64,000 bases of DNA from Plasmodium brasilianum (GCF_023973825.1 NC_090121.1:534001-598000), one strand, 5' to 3'. Counted from the first letter of the stretch, positions 1-11,667 are shown. The notes: generated by a model from the sequence alone, not told the origin. Program-made: numbers and translations.

Positions 1-1430
1 TTATCATCATCTTGATATTACTAACTTATATATTATTAAGAAATAAAAAATTGAAAATAAAAGAAGAACAAAAAAAAAAAAAAAAAAACGCACATAACAA
101 AAAAAATTGATATGTACAGAAAAAAGTCTACCTGAAATACACGTAGAATATCAGAATAACGTACAAACAAATTTTTGTTCAAAAATTAAAAATATTGCAA
201 ACGCAGATTTAATAAATCTAATTGGTCGTAATAAAGCCGAGAAAATTGTTGTTTTCCATTCGTAATACATAATCCATGCTTCCATTATGCAAAAGCTTCC
301 TCTTATTTTATCACATGGTTTTCAAGAAGATCCATGTTTACGTTCTCCTCATCATATATTTTTATGGATTTTTTAGAAGATTCTTAACAAAATGTATATA
401 AATAAGTGCACGTATATATGTATATACATGCATGTACATAGAAGTATATAGGTGTTAGTATTTCTTTACGAGCGTTTGCACATGTTTATACACGTTTATA
501 TACGTTCATACAACGTTTCTCACAAAAAATGTAGTACAGTAAGTGCTACTGAAAATTTACTTTTACCTTTTGAAACTTACAAAAGAGGAATAGGGCACCT
601 CTTTATTCTTATTCTCTTTTGAAAGAAGTTAAGTTGCTATAGCTTGACTCCACAATGTTAAATTATGATTATCCTATTCCGAATATTCATGAAAATTTTC
701 AAGCATGATTAGCCGTACTATTTTACAAATTAATTTACCAAATAAATAGGAAAAAAATGTCATATTAATTGTGCTCACTATGTTTATTATTTTTATTTTA
801 AATATTATTTTTTTTATTATTTTTATTTTAAATATTATTTTTTTTATTATTTTTATTTTAAATATTATTTTTTTTATTATTTTTATTTTAAATATTATTT
901 TTTTTATTATTTTTATTTTAAATATTATTTTTTTTTATTATTTTACTTTTCTTTTTCTTTTTCTTTTTTTTGTTTTTTTCTTTTTTTTTTTTAAACTTGT
1001 TGCCTAAGCTAAACGAACAATTATTAAAGCATAACAGCAAAGGGCACATAAAAAGTTTACAAGCTAATCGCATAAATATAGAGGTTAATATTAAATAATT
1101 TTTTTCTTCTACATATATATAGGGCAGCAGGGGGGGTAAGGTGCTTGAGTATATATTTAAATACTAAAATAAGGAAAGTCAAAAAAATGCTTGGTGGAAA
1201 ATATAGCATCAAAAAAGCAAAAATATATAGTAATTTTATGCAACATAGATTCGCGGAAACGGAAAAAAGTAGTATAGGATAAAGGGGTAAATGTATCTGC
1301 CTATATCTATATCTATCTATATATATATATGCGTACATACTCATGTACGCATATGTAAAAATATATGGGTTTATTGAAAGGGCCCAAAGTAAGCGCCTTC
1401 GTTGAACGCTCCAAATGAATAGTCGATAGG
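1..1430. other. Intergenic, upstream of INTS9-like gene
   Basis: No coding region can be supported here. The stretch is A/T-rich with homopolymers, a 30-bp minisatellite (783-945, listed separately) and short TATA-type microsatellites near 1310-1330. It presumably holds the promoter and 5' UTR of the plus-strand gene that starts at 1431. Open frames in it, for example at 771-1007, are repeat-driven and poor in codon diversity. Confidence 0.6.
783..945. repeat. 30-bp T/A minisatellite, about 5 copies
   Basis: A near-perfect 30-bp unit made only of T and A is repeated about five times. Because 30 is a multiple of three, one frame stays open and encodes repeats of IIFILNIIFF. The lack of any G or C inside the unit argues against real coding use. 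Confidence 0.85.
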
Positions 1431-3830
1431 ATGAATGACTCATTCGAAATGATCAAGTTATGTGGAAGTGACCACGTAAGCAGCCACTTAATAAAAATTG
1501 GTTCCTTCAACATTTTATGTGATATGCCGCTAAATCATGAGGAAATACTAAATTTAAAAAAAAAAGATATAACGCGTAACAATAGTGATAGGGAAAAAGA
1601 ATTGGATGAACAGTATATAAGTATAACTAATATGGAAGTACACTCATCATCAAACAAATTATTACTAAGTATAAGTAATATACCCATAAAGATTCATATA
1701 ATTTTAATTTCTTGTATTGAATGTTTTATGGGTTTACCAATATTTTGTAAATATTTTGATATATCGGATACACATATAATATGTACGAAACCTATTTTTA
1801 CCTTTTCTATGTGTGCAGTAGAAAATTTGCAGACAAAGGAAAATTATTTACCTGAATGGAATGAAGAAATAAATGAAACAAATTTTAATGAAAACATTTT
1901 TAATAGTAGTGATGATTATTTTGACTTAAAGTTAAGTTTCAAAAATTCTCTTCATTTATTATCATATAAAGAAAAAATAAGCTTCAAGCAAAATGATGAA
2001 ATTGTTCATATTACTTTATATAGTAGTGGTTATTCCCTAGGTAGCTGTAACTTTTTTATAGCAACAGATTTTTTGAATATTCTTGTTATAAATAAGAGTA
2101 CATATAATATAAAAAGACATCCCTCACCATTTGACTCCAGCTGTTTGTCAAAAGCTGATTTTGTTTTGTTTACATCATACTATTCCTCTAACCATTTTTA
2201 CAATTTTTCGCTAAATCAAAAAGAAGAAGAACATATAGCTAGGGGGAATAAACCACCTAATAGCTATAACGATAAATTATTAGTGGATAAAGCTGACTCA
2301 AAAAGAGCTACATGTAGTGGTACTATTTCGTCTTCTCTAAATGGTAATACCCCCGAACAAAAAGAAATAAAAGAAAAGATTAAAAAAAAAGTAAATGTAT
2401 GTATAGAAAGAACATATAAAGATAGCTTAAATAAAATATGCTCCATCGTTCTAAGAACAATAAAAAGTAAAGGATGTGTTATAATTCCGGTTGATTTACA
2501 TTTTTTATACTTCCTCGAATTAGTAGAATTGATAGGAGTAATTATTAGTAAATATTTAACAAAAGAAGAGCAAGTATTAATTTTTGGTATCATATCAAAT
2601 ATTAGCAATGTAATACATCAAGCAGATTTATGTGCTGAATGGGTAGAAGAATCAAGGAAAAAAAAATGCAGTAAATCGTCTAACCCTCAGGGACCTTTCT
2701 CTATCGATACTATGATAAAAAATAATCGATTAATTATAGGAAATGATACAAATGATATTTGTAAATATTTTAGATATCCTTGTGTTTGTTTTATTCAAGA
2801 TTCCACTTTACGATTTTTTGAATCATCTGTATTATTAGAAAAGTGGGCAAAGGATTCAAATAATTCTATTATACTCGTTGACCCATATTATGACCCTATA
2901 TCAGTTTTATACCCTTTTCATATTTATCATAAAAATATAAATGCTTATTATTGCCCCCTTCTATGGGATATAAATGAACGTAACATACTTGACATTATAA
3001 ATGCAAACACAAATAAAAAATGCGTATATGTTTTACCGCACACTTTAAGAAGTATGTTTAAAAAAGATCAGTCGAACTGGGAAATTTACCCTCAAAATGT
3101 ACATGAGTACTGTGGTCCCAATAAAAACGACACACCAGAAGGGGTTAACACCGTTATTCCAAATAACCCTGATGATTATGATGATAAAAGGAATATTAAT
3201 GCAACTCAGAACAGTCGTACATATTCCTACACCTCACATGGCATAACAAATAATGTAATATATTTATATCCATTAAAAAAAAGAGAAATTGTTTTCAACA
3301 GTTTTTTACATTTCCATAAAAAAATGCATCCTATCCGGTTTACCGTTGACGGTACACAAAAATTAGAAAAAGTACTACGAAAAATTGACGACTTTTATTG
3401 TGCCAATGTTAAATGTACCTATTTAAGAAACTTTTTCGGGGATATTATAAAAGAAGATAACATTGAAGAATTAATAGATGAAGATAAAGATGATCAAAAA
3501 GGAAAAGAGGACGTGGGGAAGAAAACCATAATAAATGAAATACTTACCAACGAACGGAAGATAGGCTTAATGTTTGGATCTATAAATGAACAAGAAATAT
3601 TAAACAATTTAGTACAATATGGTTATAGTAAAAATGATTTAACAATAAACTATTCACAAAATATCAAATTAGATGTTGATCAGACTAAGTATTTATGGTG
3701 CATTGGGATTAACTCAATTAATTCTAAGATAATAGGTTACACAAAATATGACATTGAAGTTTTTAGCAGTAACACAAAACTAAGACAACAAATTACGGAG
3801 ATACTGCATAAATTAAGCAAAAGTTTTTAA
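1431..3830 (+). CDS. INTS9: Integrator complex subunit 9 (INTS9)-like protein
   Basis: The single-exon protein has 799 aa. In animals INTS9 is the inactive metallo-beta-lactamase/beta-CASP partner of the INTS11 endonuclease in the nuclear Integrator, which cleaves snRNA and paused transcripts. Seen here: a lactamase-core strand (IHIILISCIECFMGLP, around residue 87) without the HxHxDH metal motif, as in animal INTS9; SSGYSLGSCNFFI near residue 198, matching the SSGYALGSSNWII-type segment; a beta-CASP block (FRYPCVCFIQDSTLRFFE, then DPYYDPISVLYPF, about residues 445-500); and a C-terminal dimerisation-type domain (about 700-799) beginning GLMFGSINEQEIL. Asn/Lys-rich inserts lengthen it beyond the 658 aa of human INTS9. 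The first ATG follows a stop-rich leader. The alternative is the related CPSF100 (CPSF2), but the GYSLGS region and C-terminus fit INTS9 better. Confidence 0.75.
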   Translation: MNDSFEMIKLCGSDHVSSHLIKIGSFNILCDMPLNHEEILNLKKKDITRNNSDREKELDEQYISITNMEVHSSSNKLLLSISNIPIKIHIILISCIECFMGLPIFCKYFDISDTHIICTKPIFTFSMCAVENLQTKENYLPEWNEEINETNFNENIFNSSDDYFDLKLSFKNSLHLLSYKEKISFKQNDEIVHITLYSSGYSLGSCNFFIATDFLNILVINKSTYNIKRHPSPFDSSCLSKADFVLFTSYYSSNHFYNFSLNQKEEEHIARGNKPPNSYNDKLLVDKADSKRATCSGTISSSLNGNTPEQKEIKEKIKKKVNVCIERTYKDSLNKICSIVLRTIKSKGCVIIPVDLHFLYFLELVELIGVIISKYLTKEEQVLIFGIISNISNVIHQADLCAEWVEESRKKKCSKSSNPQGPFSIDTMIKNNRLIIGNDTNDICKYFRYPCVCFIQDSTLRFFESSVLLEKWAKDSNNSIILVDPYYDPISVLYPFHIYHKNINAYYCPLLWDINERNILDIINANTNKKCVYVLPHTLRSMFKKDQSNWEIYPQNVHEYCGPNKNDTPEGVNTVIPNNPDDYDDKRNINATQNSRTYSYTSHGITNNVIYLYPLKKREIVFNSFLHFHKKMHPIRFTVDGTQKLEKVLRKIDDFYCANVKCTYLRNFFGDIIKEDNIEELIDEDKDDQKGKEDVGKKTIINEILTNERKIGLMFGSINEQEILNNLVQYGYSKNDLTINYSQNIKLDVDQTKYLWCIGINSINSKIIGYTKYDIEVFSSNTKLRQQITEILHKLSKSF

Positions 3831-4057
3831 TTAAAAAAAAAAAAAAAAATAGAAGCCTTTACAGCGCCCACATAACCGTTCCATTTTCCGTGAATTTCTT
3901 ACTGTATTTTAAATGAAGAGATAATTTAATTTTGACCTTTACGTGGGGGGCTTTTTTTGTTTAGAAACGTTGGGTAAATTGACATATATCTATCCATATC
4001 TATATCTATATCTATATCTCTAACGCTATCTCTATCTATATCTATCTATCTATATCT

Positions 4058-4107
<50 letters not shown>

Positions 4108-4502
4108 GTGTATGAATGTGTGCTTGAATGTGTATACTTATATATATATACATGTATAAGTTTATATCCCATCATAAATTTACCACCAGCCCAAGGTACT
4201 GTTTAGGCCTTTTAAGGGAGAAAATGATTCCGTAATTTTATGAAAATACGTAAATATTTTGGTGAGAAGTTATGGAAAAAGGTGTACTGACTAGAGGTAC
4301 AATTTATAAATATTGAGTTTGACAGAAAAAAAAAAAAGAAAAAATACATACACATGTGTACATAAATATAAAAATGTACGCATATATATATATATGTGCA
4401 TTGCCGAGGAGACGGCAGCCATTTTTTTAGCATTTTTTTTTTCACGTAAAAGATATTTTACTTTTTTTTTTTTTTTTTTATTATTCCCCCATTCGACGTA
4501 TT
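3831..4502. other. Convergent intergenic region between INTS9-like and ACS-like genes
   Basis: This 0.67 kb lies between the 3' ends of two converging genes and should hold both 3' UTRs. It contains a poly-A run right after the first stop, a hexanucleotide microsatellite (3983-4090) and a T18 run near 4461-4478. No gene is visible. Confidence 0.6.
3983..4090. repeat. TATATC/TCTATC hexanucleotide microsatellite
   Basis: About 100 bp of imperfect TATATC, TCTATC and related units runs into a pure (TA)n tract. It lies between convergent genes. Confidence 0.85.
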
Positions 4503-6275
4503 TTAAAATTTTCTCTTCCAGTTCCTCTTATCTGCATGAAAATTTCCCCATATTTGGCCGTGCAATCGAACTCTTTTCAAATACCCAGGAGGATGCTTTT
4601 CCATTTTGTCTCTTCTTTGTTTAAAATATAAATAATACTCATCAGGTAAATTTTCTGTTCCATTGTAAATTCCATCAATTTTCAATAAAGAGTTTTCCGT
4701 AATAGAGGCAATATATTTTGTTTTAAAAAACCCACTTTTGTCAAATGATGTTGAAGTGAGCTTGCTGTTATTATAATACTCAGTAAATATATTTTCTGAC
4801 TTTATTTTCAATATATTTGTTTTGGTGTCAATTTCTATATTTATATTTGGTAATACATAACCAGCTATCTTTCTTTCATATGGTATAAGCTCCTCCTCTA
4901 GTTTACCTAATTCCATTACACATATTGTTCCTATTTCTTGTACTACATATCGCTGAAAAATTTTTGCATTAATAAAAATTTTCTTTATTTTTTCTACATA
5001 TTTTTTGTGAATTCCTGGCATTATTTCATTACCATTAATTAATATTGAACGCACTTTATTAGCTTTTTTTTGAATAAATTCCTCTTTTGTTACATTATTA
5101 ATAGGACAATTTTCAAAAAAGAGAATAAAATCTCGAATTAAATAATTGTTACACACAATTGTACTTATGCCCTTTTCCATATTTAATATTTCTTCAAATA
5201 AGCTAGATCCATCAATAAAATCAAAAGTGTCATCCACAAAATCGTTCTTAATAATTAAGTTATGAACTGAGAAGTTATTATTTTTATTTTTCATATGATT
5301 TTTAAACCATTCCATATAACTGTTATTATTTAACACCTTATTTACACTTATTTCAGGGAACACAATTGTTGCACCTGTGTATATCAGATTAAATAATATA
5401 TCAAAATATTGTATATTATTCGCTGGTGAACATACTAAAACGTTGTCTTCTTTTCCATTAATTTGCATAAAATTCGTAAAAATTTTGGACTGTTTCAATA
5501 TATTCGACAAAGAAAATTTTATACTTTTGTCACATTCATTTTCTTTTGATAACTGCAAATGAAAAGAAACGTTATTTTTCCTAATATTTAATCCTTCCCT
5601 ATTACCAAAGAAACCATCTTTATCCTCCACAAAATAATCATTATTATTTTCCAACGAATGATTGTCAAAATGTATACTGTTTATTTGGTTAAGGGCATTC
5701 TTTTTTCCATTTATATAATCCTCACATTTTTTCTGACCGTGCATAAATTTTTTCGCAAAATTTTCCCGTCCTTCATTTAGGTCTTCTACATATTCTTCAT
5801 GGGATAATATATCAGGCTTATCATAACAAATCAAAAATGGAATTTGTAAATTAAATGATATTTCTTCAATATAGTGTTTATAAAAAGGATGACATAAAAT
5901 TAAATCAATGTTATTTTCCGCTATGTAAAAGGAATATTTCTGCTTCATTTGTTTTGCCTTTTTTATAGGAGTAGGAATTGAAATATAATCAAAATTATTT
6001 AACAACACACAGAATTTAAACACAAGCTGAGAATAACATGCAGGAAAGAGACAACCTATTTTTTTCTTCTGCTTATAAGACCAATCATTTAGCCTAAAAT
6101 AATCGTACATATAATACATAAGTTTTTTATTCATCAGATATACCTCACTAAAAAATTCATTGGATGACACCACAGAGTTATTCGTGTAAATATTGAATGA
6201 ACTGTTCAGCAAAGTTTTCAGCGTTCCAAAACTTCTCCTTGCCGGCAAGCACTTTTGATAAAATTTTATTCCCAT
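4503..6275 (-). CDS. Degenerate acyl-CoA synthetase (AMP-binding) family protein
   Basis: The single-exon protein has 590 aa. Its order of motifs follows adenylate-forming acyl-CoA synthetases, closest in feel to the ACSF3 type: an N-terminal half with LFPACYSQLVFKFCVLLNNF (the usual position of LPNSPEFVAAFLA-type helices), FNLIYTGATIVFPE around residue 295 (the LLxPLxxGATVV region), ILINGNEIMPG near residue 415 (the SGAAPL region), VVQEIGTICVMEL near 440 (the YGxTE region) and SENIFTEYYNNS with GFFKTKYIA around 490-515. The Ser/Thr/Gly P-loop (TSGTTGxPKG) is not recognisable, the TGD aspartate is replaced by TKY, and the small C-terminal domain with its catalytic lysine appears absent. It may therefore be a pseudoenzyme that binds but does not activate an acyl group. 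The start is the first ATG after a stop-rich leader. Family assignment is by pattern only. Confidence 0.6.
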   Translation of the reverse strand: MGIKFYQKCLPARRSFGTLKTLLNSSFNIYTNNSVVSSNEFFSEVYLMNKKLMYYMYDYFRLNDWSYKQKKKIGCLFPACYSQLVFKFCVLLNNFDYISIPTPIKKAKQMKQKYSFYIAENNIDLILCHPFYKHYIEEISFNLQIPFLICYDKPDILSHEEYVEDLNEGRENFAKKFMHGQKKCEDYINGKKNALNQINSIHFDNHSLENNNDYFVEDKDGFFGNREGLNIRKNNVSFHLQLSKENECDKSIKFSLSNILKQSKIFTNFMQINGKEDNVLVCSPANNIQYFDILFNLIYTGATIVFPEISVNKVLNNNSYMEWFKNHMKNKNNNFSVHNLIIKNDFVDDTFDFIDGSSLFEEILNMEKGISTIVCNNYLIRDFILFFENCPINNVTKEEFIQKKANKVRSILINGNEIMPGIHKKYVEKIKKIFINAKIFQRYVVQEIGTICVMELGKLEEELIPYERKIAGYVLPNINIEIDTKTNILKIKSENIFTEYYNNSKLTSTSFDKSGFFKTKYIASITENSLLKIDGIYNGTENLPDEYYLYFKQRRDKMEKHPPGYLKRVRLHGQIWGNFHADKRNWKRKF

Positions 6276-7173
6276 TTTTATAGTTATGCATAGACAGAAA
6301 AAAATAAAAAAAAAATTACTTGTACACAGTTGACATGTTCATACATGAGTACTGTTGCACGCACGTGTATATATTCATCTATGTACATGTATAAAAAAGC
6401 ATACCTGACCGCAACATTTAGAGCCAATATATAAATCTCTTATTTATAAACAATGAAAAAAAAAAAAATATATATATTCCATAAAAATTAAATTAAAATT
6501 ATGAACAAATAATAAATGTTTTTTAAAATAATGTTTACAGCCTCTGAAAAATAAAAATCCAACCATACTTCAATTTTTTCTCATTCATTTTCTTCTCTTA
6601 ATTTATTATCCACTAAGTTGTTTTTCGTTTATTGCATACAAAAAGGGACATTTATTAAATTAACTATCTGTAATATATTAAATTGTTAACTCCTTTTGCA
6701 TACCCATTTATTTTCTGGATATGTTTTATTCTTTTCTATTCAATGTATATAACCATTTCGATCAAAAAATAAAAATATACAAGCATTTTTGCATAATTGT
6801 GTAGGAAAGGTTTTGTCCATTCCTTTTTTCCTTTTTTCTTTTTTTTCAAGTCATTCTTAATTACTTTTTTACAATGTTTTTTAAGTTGACTTTTTTTTTC
6901 TTTTTGGAAATGTTAAAAATTATGTATGTTCTGAAAAAAGTTTTTATGAATTACCGGTTAGGTACTACAATTTCACCTTTGTGTCTATATGTTGTTGTTA
7001 TTTCGTGTATATGTATACTTAAAAATTTTTGTTCAAAAACTAATTTTTTGAGAATGAGAGTGATGTATTACTAGATATTTCCATTCTTCAGTTTTCCTTC
7101 ATAGAACATGTTATCTTTCATATTATTTTTTCCTTTCCTCCTTCTATCTTTCATACATTTTCACTGCTAAATG

Positions 7174-7208
<35 letters not shown>

Positions 7209-8771
7209 GTTTACATCACAATATAAAATTAAATAAGGAATAAGGTAAAGTGAAATAAGAATATTTCAAAAATTAAAACAGAACAGTTTATATATCCGCT
7301 GTTGCATGTAGGAAAAATACATATATTCGAACTTATATTAATGTGAGAGGTACCATGTAAAATATAAACAAAAAGCATACATATGCGTATGTACTCATAC
7401 GTGTGCACATGAATTCACACACAAGCACACATACTCTTACGTATATATATGTATTAACACATGCACACATATACGCATACGTACACATATGTACTAATGC
7501 AGACACTTAAACGGTTTCACAGTTCAGCCTTTGTGGAAGCAAAAAAATATATTCATAACGCTCGCTCATATTTTGTAATACATCCCTTTCTAGAACTATT
7601 TAATGCTAATGAAATCAATGCGTTAAAGATGCATAAAAAGATATAGCTCAACGCCTAAGTATTGAATCAATATGAAAAAAGAAAACAATGCAGTAAAATA
7701 CAATACACAAATTAAACAAACGCATATACATAAACATATTAAGTGCAATATAGAGAAGTATACTCTTCACTTATATTAAAAATGTTAAAGATTTTTTTTT
7801 TTAAGAATTAAAAATAATATCAGAAATATACAGTACTTCTTCATATATATAATACAACACAGTATGGTCAAATGCTGTAATAATTTTTTTTTTTTTTTTG
7901 AGTGCGTTCTAATTTGTTTTTACCCTTATAAGGTTCTTATGCACAACGTAAAATTAATTCAACTTTTATAATTTTTTTTTTTGTTTCTTCTCTTAAACGG
8001 AGCTTAACTTTTAAAAAATTTTGAATATTCTTTACCGTTGTGTATCTATTAGCGATATATTATTCTTTTATTTATTTGCTGAATATTAGGAAGGAATGGA
8101 ACTACATTATTTGGTAGGGTATCTATAATACAGCTAACTTTGTGATATTACATATGTATGCTTATATATATGTACAATTGTTTGAATATATTTTTATGTA
8201 TTTATATGTATTTGCATATATTATTATATATTTTCATATAGTAGCGCATAATTGCATTTATTTTCGTATATTTGCATATATTAGCGCGTAATTGCATATA
8301 TTATCCTATATTTTCATATGTTAGCTTATAATTGAATATATTATCGTACATTTTCATATGTTAGCTTATAATTGCATATACATGCGCATATATGCGTATA
8401 TTTCTCCTTCGTGAAACATAAAAATATTGATGTGAAGAAAGCGCATCGCTGTATGCATTTGCGTTAAATGTTAAAATTGAATTATACCTTTCATAAATCG
8501 TAAATGATTTAAGCTTATTACATTTATGCCTCCTTTTTGACGTGAAAATTTAACGGATTCCCCTCAATATACACATATGTATGTATTTATATATGCATAT
8601 GTACATACGCAGGGGAGTATATAACAATATTGATGTACGCTTTTATTCATGTGCTGCAAAAATTACCAAACGCACGACTATTCATCATACGTACATTTCT
8701 TAGTATGTACAACTGCAATCCCTATTTTTCCATGAAATAAAATAAAATAAAAATCAAAAAAAAAAAAAAAT
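6276..8771. other. Divergent intergenic region between ACS-like and BuGZ genes
   Basis: This 2.5 kb presumably carries two promoters facing apart. It contains a (TA)n tract near 7172-7210, poly-T runs, and an imperfect 47-bp repeat at 8196-8395. A short stretch at 7495-7650 is less AT-rich than its surroundings and is open for about 50 codons (QTLKRFHSSAFVEAKKYIHN...), but I see no splice context or homology to support a gene. Confidence 0.5.
8196..8395. repeat. Imperfect ~47-bp tandem repeat
   Basis: Blocks of the type TTTTCATATGTTAGC followed by TTATAATTGCATATATTA recur about four times with substitutions. It sits about 0.4 kb upstream of the BuGZ start codon. Confidence 0.65.
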
Positions 8772-10055
8772 ATGGGGAGAAAAAAGCGCAAGGTAAATAT
8801 AGAACTGAAACCATTTTGCTACTATTGTGATAGAGAATTTGATGACGAGAAAATTCTTATTCAACATCAAAAGGCAAAACATTTTAAATGTTTACAATGT
8901 AATAGAAAATTAGATATAGCAAGTGGATTAATAGTTCATATGATGCAAGTACATAAAACCAATTTAAGAGCAGTGCCTAATGCCTTACCAAAAAGAAATG
9001 ATCCTGAGATTATTATAAGAGGGATGAATGGAGTACCAACAGAAATAATAGAAGAAAATTTAAATAAGTTAAAACAAAAATTAGGAGATAAGAATATTAA
9101 AAGACAACAAAGAGTAAATTGGGCGCAAGTAGCTATGGCACCTACAATGGAACAATTTTTACAACAAGCTCAGATGGGAAATTTCTCCTTCCCTGGTTTT
9201 AATTCACCCCTTATACCAACAAATAATTTATTACCAAATAGTGGTAATAGTTATACCACTACTAATAATAGTAATAGAAACAATAATAGTAATAGTAATA
9301 ATAATAGTAATAGTTACAATACTAGTAATGGTAACAGTACTAGTAATGCTAACAATAACAATAATGCTAACAATAACAATAATGCTAACAATAATAGTAA
9401 TAATAGCAATTGTAATAATAGTACCTTAGATTTAAAAAACAGAAAAAATATACCAGCTATGCCTTTTTATTTGCCTAATAATAATATAAATATGATACAA
9501 CCACCACCATTAGGTGCTAATATGTATTCTACTATGAATCAAAAAAATACAACATTACCAAACGTGCTCCCTCATACGCCTTCAGGAATTCCGCATAACA
9601 ATGTAGCATCCCTTGGTTTTACAGGATTTCCTTCAAATATCCCACCTCTTCCTCCAAATAGTTCACAAAAATATACACAAAATATGAACTTTTCAGGATC
9701 TACTTTTCCAACTAATTTATCAACAAATATGTATCAGTCATCTCATTCAATTTATATGCCTCCAGGAATGTGTCAACTACCTGATCCTCCTTCAGCCCCA
9801 CCCATTATGCCTCCATCACCTTCACCTCCTAATATGTATCCATCGTCCACACCAGTAATACCACCATCAGCTACTCCACAAAATATGAATCCTACATCTC
9901 CTCATTCTACCAGTTCAAATAATATAGATGCAAAATTGGTTGAAACTGTATCAGGGGATAAGGAAAGTGCACGAAATTCAAGTAATGAAAGTACAAAAAA
10001 TAATGCACATCATACGGATAATGGAATAGCAGGAAGTAATAAGACATGTGAATAA
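8772..10055 (+). CDS. BuGZ/ZNF207-like C2H2 zinc-finger protein
   Basis: The protein has 427 aa in one exon. The first 130 residues closely match animal BuGZ (ZNF207), a spindle-assembly factor that loads Bub3 on kinetochores and binds microtubules, and plant relatives: MGRKKRK, then finger 1 with C16/C19 and H32/H37 in FDDEKILIQHQKAKH, finger 2 with C40/C43 and H56/H61, then VPNALPKRNDPEIIIRGMNGVP. After that come WAQVAMAPTMEQFLQQAQMG, an Asn/Ser-rich tract (about residues 155-220, codon-level AAT/AGT/AAC expansion) and a Pro/Met-rich low-complexity tail, as in BuGZ proteins, where the tail drives phase separation. I do not see a clear GLEBS (Bub3-binding) motif with its Glu-Glu pair, so Bub3 binding is not shown. 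The ATG directly follows a poly-A leader. Confidence 0.8.
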   Translation: MGRKKRKVNIELKPFCYYCDREFDDEKILIQHQKAKHFKCLQCNRKLDIASGLIVHMMQVHKTNLRAVPNALPKRNDPEIIIRGMNGVPTEIIEENLNKLKQKLGDKNIKRQQRVNWAQVAMAPTMEQFLQQAQMGNFSFPGFNSPLIPTNNLLPNSGNSYTTTNNSNRNNNSNSNNNSNSYNTSNGNSTSNANNNNNANNNNNANNNSNNSNCNNSTLDLKNRKNIPAMPFYLPNNNINMIQPPPLGANMYSTMNQKNTTLPNVLPHTPSGIPHNNVASLGFTGFPSNIPPLPPNSSQKYTQNMNFSGSTFPTNLSTNMYQSSHSIYMPPGMCQLPDPPSAPPIMPPSPSPPNMYPSSTPVIPPSATPQNMNPTSPHSTSSNNIDAKLVETVSGDKESARNSSNESTKNNAHHTDNGIAGSNKTCE

Positions 10056-11667
10056 TACCATTTTGTATCATTACAAAATGATGTAAAAATAATATTCAAT
10101 AATGATGAAAGAACATTTTGGAGCAAATTATTCCGTAAATATGGATGGATGAACACGCAAAATTGATGTAAATGCACACAAAAATAAAAAAAAAATGAAA
10201 AACTGAACTGAGAAAATACACATAAAATTAAGGTTCCAAGACCTTCTACATTATCATTCCAAGTTAAACAAGCATTTATATAAGAACGTGTAGTTCTGAT
10301 GGTAGCACATTTATTCTATTTCACTATTAAGGGGTAACATAAAACGAAACTATGGTACAGCAGCTATATTTATTATTTTATTTTTATTTTTTTTTTTTTT
10401 TGTATATATACTGCATAAAAATATGCTTATTTATTGTGTATACTTTTGTTAAGCCACTTCCATATACATAACTTTTTTTTTTCATTTTTTCTCTGCATCT
10501 TCATCTTAATCTTTTTTTTTTTTTTTTTTTTTTTTTAATTTCGTTAAACAAACCAACGACAGTGGAGCAGTTTTGGTGGAAAGGCCAAATGCAGAAAAAA
10601 GATAACAAATTAACAAAAAAACAAAACAACAAATTTTTTAAAAATTTGATAGAGAAATTAAAACGAAAAATGTAAAAGTAAATATAAATAAATAAATATA
10701 TATATACACATACATAAATGTACGGTGCTTCTTCCCCTTGGTTTTTATCTTCCCAATTTTTAAGTAGGGAACACGAAAATGGTGTCAACTGTTACTATCA
10801 GTTTTACAGCATTGCAACATATCAAATGGTACATAAATATTTATCATAATATTTGTAGCCCTTTTTTTTTTTTTCTTTCAATCCAAGACTATTATTTTTC
10901 TCCTTTTATTTTTATCATTGTACAAATTATCCGAAATGATAGAATAATTTCCTTTTTGTGTGTTTTTTCCCTTATTTCGACCTCTTTTTACTTTCAGAAT
11001 GTGCACGCTATTACCTCCTGATAAGTGGAAAAAAAAATAAGAAAAATAAAAAAAGATGAAAAAGGAGAATAATAAGAACATGTATGTAAGGATACCGCTT
11101 AACAAAAACGTACACAAGAAGTACATATATATGCAGTAAATGTACCAAAAAAAAAAAATATTTGATGAATATGCATATATGGCAGTACAATACAATATAC
11201 AATTCTTCAAAATGTAAACAGGTGGAATTTTGTTTAAAGAAGAATAAATTTATTTGATCTTTTTAACTTATCAAATGTGTAAATATTTCATAATATTTCC
11301 ATTTTTTTCGTATTAAATGAGAGGGAAACATTATTTTTGCAATACATTATATATTTTTATAAGTACACTATATCCAAGAAATTAAGCGACAGATCGTTTT
11401 ATATAACGCAGAAAGTAGACCTATTTGTGCATTTTATTTTGGTGCATTCAAATTACATATTATGTACCTATATATGCATATGTACATATATAAATGTGTA
11501 TAAGTATATATACACATATAAAAATGCTGCCTCATTTTTACAATAAAGACATGTACACATAATTTTACTGTACCATATATTTTGAGAATAAAATATATAC
11601 TTTTCATTTTCATCAATGTATATGTATCATACAATAATGTACATATACTTAGATCATATGTTTTTTT
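10056..11667. other. Convergent intergenic region between BuGZ and WLM protease genes
   Basis: This 1.6 kb lies between two converging genes. It holds 3' UTR sequence, T-runs near 10388-10400 and 10510-10536 and short TA-rich stretches. Open frames (10779-11021 and 11337-11546) are stop-poor only because of T-richness; I see no gene. Confidence 0.55.

Noticed and set aside
771..1007. 78-codon frame of repeated IIFILNIIFF
   Set aside because: Entirely produced by a 30-bp T/A repeat; no codon diversity or homology.
7461..7646. Small frame QTLKRFHSSAFVEAKKYIHN...
   Set aside because: Starts inside a CA/TA repeat, no splice context, no recognisable family.
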